From contig JAFQQF010000026.1 of the NCBI GenBank assembly GCA_017411385.1, positions 1 to 64,000 of the forward strand: 64,000 nucleotides of DNA, written 5' to 3'. Each line of letters starts with the position of its first letter. Position 1 is the first letter of the stretch. Source of the DNA: Ruminococcus sp. GTDB lineage: Bacteria; Bacillota; Clostridia; Oscillospirales; Acutalibacteraceae. The notes beneath the pieces were generated by a model. It worked only from the letters and a program-made list of their open reading frames with translations. It ran no database searches and was not told the DNA's origin. Position numbers and translations under genes: made by a program. Positions 57,245 to 64,000 of the stretch are shown here, piece by piece.

Positions 57245-58219
57245 TCAGATTGAAACATCCATTGCGATGTTATAAAGGTTATCATCAAATACACGCTTCA
57301 TATTGAGAGCCTCGGTAATATCCATATCAACAACATTGCCGTTCTGCAATGCACAAACACGGTTTCCGATGTTATTAACAAGGAGCTCAACTGCATGGTG
57401 ACCCATAGCTGTAGCAACAACTCTGTCGCGGAGTGTGGGAGAACCACCTCTCTGCACGTGACCGAGAACAGTAGCTCTGGTTTCAATGCCGGTTTTTTCC
57501 TCGATATACTTTGCGATATCAGCGCTGCCACCTACACCCTCAGCAACAATTACAATAAAGTGCTTTTTGCCGGTAGCCTGAGTTGCAAGAATCTTGTCAA
57601 CAACCATAGTGTCAATATCATGGGGTTTTTCGGGAACGAGAATTGCAGTAGCACCGCAAGCGATGCCTGTCTGCAGAGCAATATCACCACAACGACGGCC
57701 CATTACCTCAACAACAGAGCATCTGTCATGTGACTGAGCTGTGTCACGGATTTTATCAACCATCTCCAGTACTGTATTCATAGCTGTATCAAAGCCGATG
57801 GTGTACTCAGAGCATGCAATGTCGTTATCAATAGTGCCGGGAATGCATACACAGGGGATTCCTGCACCGGAAAGGTCGCGTGCACCACGGAAGGAGCCGT
57901 CACCTCCGATAACAACCACACCCTTAACACCAAGGGAACGGCAATAATCAGCAGCCTTCTGAACACCTGCAGGTGTGTTGTACTCTTCACTTCTTGCGGT
58001 GTAAAGAACAGTACCGCCGTGATTGATAATATCAGAAACGGAACGCAGGTTCATCTGAACCACGTCGCCGTTAAGAAGACCGTTATATCCTCTCTTAACA
58101 CCGTAAACCTGTAGATTACGGTTAATAGCTGCACGAACAACAGCTCTTACAGCGGCATTCATACCGGGTGCATCGCCACCGCTGGTTAATACAGCAATAG
58201 AGTTTGCAATTTCAGACAT
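57245..58219 (-). CDS. pfkA: 6-phosphofructokinase
   Basis: The 324-residue ATP-dependent enzyme of glycolysis. The ATP site is LTSGGDAPGMNAAVRAV with the Gly residues of ATP-type enzymes; VVIGGDGSFRGARDL and the catalytic loop PGTIDNDIACSEYTIGFDTAMNT (with the catalytic Asp of TIDND) follow. EVMGRRCGDIAL is the fructose-6-phosphate site. The length is standard for the ATP form. It has its own promoter between dnaE and the start and a terminator behind it; dnaE-pfkA adjacency is common in Firmicutes. Confidence 0.97.
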   Translation of the reverse strand: MSEIANSIAVLTSGGDAPGMNAAVRAVVRAAINRNLQVYGVKRGYNGLLNGDVVQMNLRSVSDIINHGGTVLYTARSEEYNTPAGVQKAADYCRSLGVKGVVVIGGDGSFRGARDLSGAGIPCVCIPGTIDNDIACSEYTIGFDTAMNTVLEMVDKIRDTAQSHDRCSVVEVMGRRCGDIALQTGIACGATAILVPEKPHDIDTMVVDKILATQATGKKHFIVIVAEGVGGSADIAKYIEEKTGIETRATVLGHVQRGGSPTLRDRVVATAMGHHAVELLVNNIGNRVCALQNGNVVDMDITEALNMKRVFDDNLYNIAMDVSI

Positions 58220-58254
58220 TATAATATACCTCCGGGTAAAAATAATACAATATA

Positions 58255-58283
58255 ATTATAATAGGAAATACTTGTAAATTCAA
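58255..58283 (-). promoter_or_regulatory. Promoter of pfkA
   Basis: On the minus strand TTGAAT (58278-58283), 17 bp and a consensus TATAAT (58255-58260), between the dnaE stop and pfkA. Confidence 0.7.
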
Positions 58284-58290
58284 GTCTTTT

Positions 58291-61200
58291 TTAATTTAAA
58301 GTGAATTTTACTTTGACAGACTCCTCGCCTAGCTGATGTTTAAGCTCAGAAATAAGCACATCGTTAAGGTCAACCCAAAGATGCTGAGGTGCTCTGAGCA
58401 CCTTTTTATCCTCCTCAAGATAAAAGAACACAGGAGTAGCACCATCGAATATCTCGATTAATCTTCGTGCTTTATTGAACATTGGTCCGTCTTTTGAATC
58501 GACTCTGACATAAAGAGAAGGCTTGCCGGAATTTTGCACAGTTGACTTCTGCAGAGGTGTTTCATCCACAGAAAGCGGCGATGAAACACCCGAAGCTATG
58601 TTATCAGAACCGGCAGAAGGAACACTCCCCTTCTCTACCTTTTCGACAGAGTTTATGAGAACCTTAGAGTCCTCATCCTCACGGCAGCTCACCACTCCCA
58701 TAACAGCTACAACAGCGCCTTCATAAAGCATTGAACCATACTGAGAAAGAACTTTAGGAAACACCACAAGCTCCATAGAGCCTGACCTGTCCTCAACAGT
58801 CAAAAATGCCATCATCTGATTAGACTTTGTGAGCTGATTACGATACTTTGAAACAATGCACAAAACACGGACTTTGTCACCATCGCGATAAACTCTGCTA
58901 CCTTCCCCCGTGATAATGTCACCAATTCTGTCTGTTCTGACCTTTTTAGTGTACCACTCATACTCAGAAAGCGGATGCCCTGAAAGATACATTCCTGCCA
59001 TCTCTTTTTCCATATTAAGCAGTTCAGAAAGAGAAAATTCAGACAAATCGGGAATTATAACCGAAGATGACGACGCATTATCGGATACACCCTCGAACAG
59101 AGATAGCTGTCCGTCCATATTTCTGCGCTTTTCATATTCCAAATCGTCCATTACAGCTTTGGCTATGCTAAGCATTTGTCTGCGGTTTGCACCTAAATCA
59201 TCCAAGGCACCGCACTTAATAAGGCTTTCCAACGAACGGGAGTTCATTCCACCTGTGTATAATCTCTTGCAGAAATCCTGCAATGATGTGAATTCTCCCA
59301 TTCTGCGCGCCATAATAATTGAATCAATGAAATTATAGCCTAAATTCTTAATCGCCATCAAACCGTAGCGGATATTACCTCCGACTACCGTAAAACCGTG
59401 GGTACTGTAGTTCACATGAGGAGGCAAGACCTGAATGCCCATCCGATGACAATCGGTAATATAAGATGCCATTTTATTCTGATTATCAAGCACACTTGAG
59501 AGTAAAGCCGCCATATATTGCTTTGGATAATGATATTTAAGCCATGCTGTTTGATAAGAAATATAAGCATACGAAGCTGCGTGGGATTTATTGAATGCAT
59601 AGGATGCAAAGCTTTTCATTTCTTCATATACGCTCTCTGCACATTCTCTGTCAACTCCGCGTCGGATGCATCCTTCAACCTCAACAACTCCGTCTTCACG
59701 AACAAGTCCGTTTATGAAAACTTCACGCTCACGTTCCATAACATCGTGCTTTTTCTTACTCATTGCACGTCGTACAACATCTGCTCGTCCGAGAGAGTAG
59801 CCTGCAAGCTTTCTGAATATCTGCATTACCTGCTCCTGATACACAATACAGCCGTAGGTAACATTAAGAATATCCTCAAGCAAGGGATGCTTATACTTGA
59901 CTTTACTTGGGTTGTGTCGGTTTTCAATATAGGTAGGGATGCTATCCATCGGGCCGGGTCTGTAGAGAGAAATAACAGCAATCAAATCTTCCAGAGATTC
60001 AGGTTTAAGCTGAACAAGCACATTCTTCATACCCTGTGATTCAAACTGAAACACACCCTCCGTGTTGCCGAGAGAGAGCATATTATATACACCCTTGTCC
60101 CCTTCCTCAATCTCATCAAGATTAAAATCAGGCTTTAACTGTCTGATTAGTTTCACAGCATCATTGATAACGGTCAGATTGCGAAGACCGAGGAAATCCA
60201 TTTTAAGAAGTCCCAGCTCTTCAAGAGTTGTCATTGTAAACTGAGTTACAACCTGCTCGTCATTCTTTGCAAGAGGTACATAATCGGATACAGGTCGGTC
60301 AGAAATAATAACACCAGCCGCGTGGGTAGTGGCATGTCTTGGCATACCTTCAAGTCCCATTGAAAGCTCGATAAGCTCTTTTATTTCCGGCTCAGTATCG
60401 TATCTGTCTTTTAGTTCCTTACTGATACTGAGAGCTTTTTTTAGGGTCATATTCAGCTCAAAGGGTATGAGCTTTGCTACAGAGTCACAGGTACCGTAAG
60501 GAAGCCCCAAAGCCCTGCCAACATCACGGACAACACCCTTTGCCGCCATGGTTCCGAAAGCTATAATTTGAGCAACATGGTCGTAACCGTATTTACGAAT
60601 AACGTAATCTATAACCTCTGAGCGTCTGTCCTTGCAGAAATCTATATCAAAATCAGGCATGGACACACGCTCGGGATTAAGAAATCTTTCAAATAGAAGA
60701 TTGTATTTAATAGGGTCAATACCTGTAATACCGATGCAGTAGGCGCAAAGTGAGCCTGCACCGGAGCCTCTGCCGGGTCCTACAGGTATGTTTTGAGATT
60801 TTGCGTACTGAATAAAATCATTAACAATAAGATAATAATCAACAAAACCCATACGGCTGATTGTAGACAGCTCATATTCAAGTCTTTCAATAATAGCAGG
60901 GTCTGGGTTTGCGCCATAATGCTTGTAAAGACCTGCATAGCATTGTCTTCTGAAGTATTCGTAGTGGTTTTCGCCGTTCGGTACATCAAACACAGGAAGC
61001 TTACGCTTGCCGAATTCAAATTCAACATGACATCTGTCGGCAATAAGCTGAGTATTGTCAAAGGCTTCGCTGTATTGAGGAAACAACATACGCATTTCTT
61101 CTTCTGACTTCACATAGAATTCATCCGTTTCAAAACGCATTCTGTCCTCATCGTGGATAGTGTGGTTGGTCTGAATACACATCAGTATAGACTGAACCCG

Positions 61201-61842
61201 TGCATCTTTCTTAGCAACATAATGACAGTCGTTAGTAACAACCAAGCCAGCTCCTATGTCCTTTGAAAGCTTTATAAGCTCGGGGTTAATCTGTTGTTGC
61301 TCAGGAATTGAATGATCCTGAAGCTCTATATAAAAGTTATTCTTTCCAAAAATACTCTGATACTTAAGTGCCTTTTCCTTAGCACCTGCATAGTTCCCAG
61401 AAGCCAGCTTCTTGGGAATTTCTCCGGCAAGGCAAGCTGAAAGGCAAATTAATCCCTCGTGATACTTTGAAAGCAAGTCATCATCAATTCTGGGCTTTAC
61501 ATAAAAACCGTCTGTAAAGCCCATAGACACAAGCTTCATTAAATTATTGTAACCTGTGTTGTTCTCGCAAAGGAGAACCATATGGTAATAATCTCTGTCA
61601 AGCTCTGGGGTTTTATCAAATCTGGAGCGAGGAGCAACATAGACCTCACAGCCAATTACAGGATGAATCCCTTGCTTTTTACATTCTCTCCAAAAATCAA
61701 TAACACCATACATTGCACCGTGGTCAGTAATAGCAACGGCGGTCTGCCCCGAATTTTTAACTGCAGCAACCAAATCCTTGATTCTGCAGGCACCGTCAAG
61801 CAAGCTGTATTCACTATGAACATGTAAATGAGTAAAAGCCAA
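58291..61842 (-). CDS. dnaE: DNA polymerase III alpha subunit DnaE
   Basis: A 1183-residue C-family polymerase. PHP domain at the start (FTHLHVHSEYSLLDG, ITDHGAMYGVIDF), then the polymerase core with GPGRGSGAGSLCAYCIGIT and MPDFDIDFCKDRR, a helix-hairpin-helix region, and an OB fold near residue 990 (VRVLCIVSKYRNQL, LTVEDRSGSMELVVFP). The start is set at a TTG (61840-61842), 8 nt after AAAGGAGG; homologues begin right at FTHLHVHS. With PolC in the same window, this is the second replicase, used for primer extension in PolC-containing bacteria. Confidence 0.96.
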   Translation of the reverse strand: MAFTHLHVHSEYSLLDGACRIKDLVAAVKNSGQTAVAITDHGAMYGVIDFWRECKKQGIHPVIGCEVYVAPRSRFDKTPELDRDYYHMVLLCENNTGYNNLMKLVSMGFTDGFYVKPRIDDDLLSKYHEGLICLSACLAGEIPKKLASGNYAGAKEKALKYQSIFGKNNFYIELQDHSIPEQQQINPELIKLSKDIGAGLVVTNDCHYVAKKDARVQSILMCIQTNHTIHDEDRMRFETDEFYVKSEEEMRMLFPQYSEAFDNTQLIADRCHVEFEFGKRKLPVFDVPNGENHYEYFRRQCYAGLYKHYGANPDPAIIERLEYELSTISRMGFVDYYLIVNDFIQYAKSQNIPVGPGRGSGAGSLCAYCIGITGIDPIKYNLLFERFLNPERVSMPDFDIDFCKDRRSEVIDYVIRKYGYDHVAQIIAFGTMAAKGVVRDVGRALGLPYGTCDSVAKLIPFELNMTLKKALSISKELKDRYDTEPEIKELIELSMGLEGMPRHATTHAAGVIISDRPVSDYVPLAKNDEQVVTQFTMTTLEELGLLKMDFLGLRNLTVINDAVKLIRQLKPDFNLDEIEEGDKGVYNMLSLGNTEGVFQFESQGMKNVLVQLKPESLEDLIAVISLYRPGPMDSIPTYIENRHNPSKVKYKHPLLEDILNVTYGCIVYQEQVMQIFRKLAGYSLGRADVVRRAMSKKKHDVMEREREVFINGLVREDGVVEVEGCIRRGVDRECAESVYEEMKSFASYAFNKSHAASYAYISYQTAWLKYHYPKQYMAALLSSVLDNQNKMASYITDCHRMGIQVLPPHVNYSTHGFTVVGGNIRYGLMAIKNLGYNFIDSIIMARRMGEFTSLQDFCKRLYTGGMNSRSLESLIKCGALDDLGANRRQMLSIAKAVMDDLEYEKRRNMDGQLSLFEGVSDNASSSSVIIPDLSEFSLSELLNMEKEMAGMYLSGHPLSEYEWYTKKVRTDRIGDIITGEGSRVYRDGDKVRVLCIVSKYRNQLTKSNQMMAFLTVEDRSGSMELVVFPKVLSQYGSMLYEGAVVAVMGVVSCREDEDSKVLINSVEKVEKGSVPSAGSDNIASGVSSPLSVDETPLQKSTVQNSGKPSLYVRVDSKDGPMFNKARRLIEIFDGATPVFFYLEEDKKVLRAPQHLWVDLNDVLISELKHQLGEESVKVKFTLN

Positions 61843-61865
61843 GGGAAACACCTCCTTTAAAATCA

Positions 61866-63068
61866 CTAATCTATGGTCGCGTTCACTTCTCCGTCTGAGA
61901 GGATTATATTAATATTATCTCCGCTTTTAATCTGAGATACTGAAGAAACGGTTTTTTCACCCGCTGTAATCACAGAATAGCCCCTTGAAAGAATGGCTTG
62001 TGGGTCAAGTGAAAAAAGTCGAAGCTTCAGCTCGTCATTCATTACCTTTTGTTCCGAAAGTATTTTTTCTCCTGCAAAAATAAGTCTGTCTTTAATTCTT
62101 AGAAATACTTCTTTTTTATTATTAAACTCAATGTTAGGGTCTGTCTGTGCAAGAACATTTGAAAAGTCAGAAAGAATCTTCTGTTTACTCTGAATGAGAT
62201 TTTCACCAAGTACAGACAAATACTGACCTTGCTTTATAAGGTTATCCAACTCAGCTTCTCTGTCAGGAGTTGCTAGCACCGCCGCCGCAGTCGGGGTAGG
62301 TGCTCTCATATCAGAAACAAAATCGCAGATTGTAAAGTCAGTTTCGTGGCCTACAGAGGATATAACAGGAATTTTACAATCAAAGATTGCACGGGCAAGA
62401 GCTTCGCTGTTAAAAGCCCACAAATCTTCAATAGAGCCTCCGCCCCTGCCAATAATAATAACATCGGATACATTAGCTTTATCCGCATCCAATATAGCTT
62501 TTGTCAGCATAGCGGGTGCATTGTCTCCTTGCACAAGCACAGGAATTATTTCCACCTCGGCAAAAGGCCAACGATTCTTCAGGATATTTAGTATATCCTG
62601 CAAAGCTGCACCTGTGGGCGAAGTAATAATGGTTATAAGCTTGGGATATTTCGGTAGTGGCTTTTTGTATTTATTATCAAACAAACCTTCAGCCTCAAGC
62701 TTTGCTTTGAGTTGTTCATAAGCAATAGATAAAGCACCGACTCCATCAGGCTGCATGTCCTCGATATATAGTTGATATTGACCCGACGGTTCATAAACAG
62801 ATACTCTGCCACGGACAATGACCTTCATACCGTTCTGCGGTCTGAATTTAAGGTTTCTGGCACTGCTTGCAAACATTACCGCTTTGACTACTGCCTTTTC
62901 ATCCTTCAGCGACAGATAGATATGACCGCTTGCATAATGGTCGGTTAAATTTGAAATCTCACCGGTAACAAAAACATAGCGCAGGTTATCGTCACCTTCA
63001 ACAAGGGATTTTATATAGAAATTAAGTTGTGAAACCGAAATAAACTTCGGTTGTAAATTACTATTCAT
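61866..63068 (-). CDS. xseA: Exodeoxyribonuclease VII large subunit
   Basis: A 400-residue single-strand DNA exonuclease subunit. The N-terminal OB fold (FVTGEISNLTDHYASGHIYLSLKD) is followed by the catalytic domain with SPTGAALQDILNIL, VIIGRGGGSIEDLWAFNSEALARAI and SSVGHETDFTICDFVSDMRAPTPTAAA, all strongly conserved. A coiled-coil part (about 280-350) binds the small subunit, whose gene (xseB) is not found behind it; dnaE follows at 23 bp instead. The ATG at 63068 is chosen from homologue length; its SD is weak. Confidence 0.95.
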   Translation of the reverse strand: MNSNLQPKFISVSQLNFYIKSLVEGDDNLRYVFVTGEISNLTDHYASGHIYLSLKDEKAVVKAVMFASSARNLKFRPQNGMKVIVRGRVSVYEPSGQYQLYIEDMQPDGVGALSIAYEQLKAKLEAEGLFDNKYKKPLPKYPKLITIITSPTGAALQDILNILKNRWPFAEVEIIPVLVQGDNAPAMLTKAILDADKANVSDVIIIGRGGGSIEDLWAFNSEALARAIFDCKIPVISSVGHETDFTICDFVSDMRAPTPTAAAVLATPDREAELDNLIKQGQYLSVLGENLIQSKQKILSDFSNVLAQTDPNIEFNNKKEVFLRIKDRLIFAGEKILSEQKVMNDELKLRLFSLDPQAILSRGYSVITAGEKTVSSVSQIKSGDNINIILSDGEVNATID

Positions 63069-63072
63069 AAAA

Positions 63073-63999
63073 TCACACACTAAGATTATTGATACGCTCA
63101 AGCTTCATAGCACCCAACACAGCGACTCCTGCTGCATTATCGCAAGAAAACTCGGGTGCCGCAAAATCTGCATTGAACTTTAATTTTAACTTATCTCTGA
63201 TAATAGCATCAGACATAACTCCGCCTGCGTAAACTACGGGCATTTGACCGAATTTATCAAGAATACTCTGAGTCATAGCAGAAACTGTAGCCTCAACATA
63301 AGCAAGGGTTGTTGCACAAGTAAGCTCCTTATCAGATGTCTTATTGTAAATGTCTGAAAGCTTATTTTCAAAACCGCTCAGACAACAATCCGTACCTTTA
63401 AGCACAGGCCTGACCTTAATAGGTTTAGTGTAATTCACAGCCAGCGACTCCAGCTCCTTGCCACAAGGGAATTGAAGTCCCAGCATAACTCCAACACGGT
63501 CAATAAGCTGACCTGCATTCAAATCAAGGGTTTTGCCTACAATTTCACAGGATATTATGTCCTTGTCGTCAGGCGAAACCAAGATTGCTTCTGTTGTGCC
63601 GCCACTGACATGAAAAGCAAGAAACCTTTCGCAAGTCTGAGAAAGCTTATCTGCTGAATACAGAGCCGCTGAGATATGCCCTTGCTGATGCGAAACATCA
63701 AAACATGGAATATTCATCGCTGAGGCGATGCTTTGAGCAACACACATTCCTACTGTAAAGCAAGGCATATACGAGCCTTCCTGTCTTCGTGGCGTTGCAG
63801 ATACACAAACCGCATCAATAGTCCTGCCCTGTGCTAAAGCAAACAGCTGGGAAATCAAATTCGGGAGCTGGCGCGTATGATGAAACACAGCATCACTCTG
63901 ACGAATTCCGCACTCTCCCAACTTTACTGGCAAAAGCTTTTTCAGCTGAAAAAGCTCATTTCTCTGAGAATCATATAGAGCACATGATGTGGTGTAATT
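63073..63999 (-). CDS. TsaD-like peptidase M22 family protein (5' end outside the window)
   Basis: The reading frame is open to the window edge, so the start is missing; 308 residues are visible. The first ones (NYTTSCALYDSQRNELFQL) match the N-terminal ASKHA phosphate loop of this family, so a TTG at 63933 should not be taken as the start. Further features are ECGIRQSDAVFHHTRQLP, FAVSATPRRQEGSYMPCF-like metal-site region without the usual HxxxH pair (SATPRR, SHQQGH), and VSGGTTEAILV. It is a paralogue of TsaD (O-sialoglycoprotein endopeptidase-like), common next to xseA in Clostridia; the exact role is unknown. Confidence 0.82.
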   Translation of the reverse strand, partial: NYTTSCALYDSQRNELFQLKKLLPVKLGECGIRQSDAVFHHTRQLPNLISQLFALAQGRTIDAVCVSATPRRQEGSYMPCFTVGMCVAQSIASAMNIPCFDVSHQQGHISAALYSADKLSQTCERFLAFHVSGGTTEAILVSPDDKDIISCEIVGKTLDLNAGQLIDRVGVMLGLQFPCGKELESLAVNYTKPIKVRPVLKGTDCCLSGFENKLSDIYNKTSDKELTCATTLAYVEATVSAMTQSILDKFGQMPVVYAGGVMSDAIIRDKLKLKFNADFAAPEFSCDNAAGVAVLGAMKLERINNLSV

Positions 64000-64000
64000 A

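Noticed and set aside
58220-58290. Operon continuity dnaE-pfkA
   Set aside because: A consensus TATAAT promoter lies between them, so pfkA is probably expressed mainly from its own start, although read-through is possible.

Overview
The window is a chromosomal segment of a low-to-moderate GC, Gram-positive, anaerobe-type Clostridia genome, most likely an Oscillospirales/Ruminococcaceae-like gut bacterium. This is inferred from gene content and protein flavour, not from a search. It carries both replicative polymerases (PolC and DnaE), a V-type ATPase, MEP-pathway isoprenoid genes, a sporulation pair (spoIIGA-sigE), YlmC/YmxH, a SpoIVFB-like protease and a SleB-like hydrolase. I saw no outer-membrane, prophage or CRISPR genes. 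Most promoters are sigma-A-like with 17-bp spacers. Several genes appear to start with TTG (dnaE, the DUF2344 gene, the SleB-like gene).

Layout. 1-165: the tail of an IS3-type transposase. 170-1859: a 3-methyladenine DNA glycosylase and an orphan ABC-type binding lipoprotein (minus). 1990-3073: a YhcC-type radical SAM gene (plus), then tRNA-Ser(GGA) (minus). 3172-8522: a minus-strand block of DUF2344, TIGR03960-type radical SAM, SpoIVFB-like M50 protease, a one-TM partner, a MATE exporter and a VanZ-like protein. 8648-12059: a small membrane exporter and two FAD proteins (plus). 12112-18615: cdaR, cdaA, a cysteine-desulfurase-like enzyme, DUF3343, dapB, dapA and asd (minus). 18816-21993: queA, tgt, yajC and a small membrane protein (plus). 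22036-25248: DUF362, a P-loop kinase, an ECF S component, an RluA-type synthase and DUF1294 (minus). 25274-26473: a GH10-like lipoprotein or anchored hydrolase (plus).

26456-40606 is one long minus-strand housekeeping region: rpsB-tsf, then pyrH-frr-uppS-cdsA-dxr-rseP-ispG-polC-mtaB. It links translation, lipid and isoprenoid synthesis, envelope proteolysis, replication and tRNA modification. 40876-42317 holds the SleB-like hydrolase, behind a leader RNA of about 234 nt with many paired segments, and YlmC. 42485-43767 holds two unknown coupled membrane proteins. 43817-44275 is a lipoprotein. 44517-53112 is a nine-gene V-ATPase operon whose c-ring subunit retains all the sodium ligands. 53295-54856 is spoIIGA-sigE. 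54908-57174 holds a small lipoprotein and an acidic MORN-repeat protein. 57245-64000 holds pfkA, dnaE, xseA and the 3' part of a TsaD-like M22 protein that runs off the window.

The most unusual signals are RNA-level. They are the leader upstream of the SleB-like gene, which I cannot assign to a known riboswitch class, the rpsB leader, and two very stable intergenic hairpins that bury the ribosome-binding site of the next gene (dapB/DUF3343 and yajC/TIGR04086-like). No obviously novel multi-gene defence or metabolic system is visible. The best protein-level unknowns are the paired membrane proteins, the MORN protein and the ECF-S/kinase pair.
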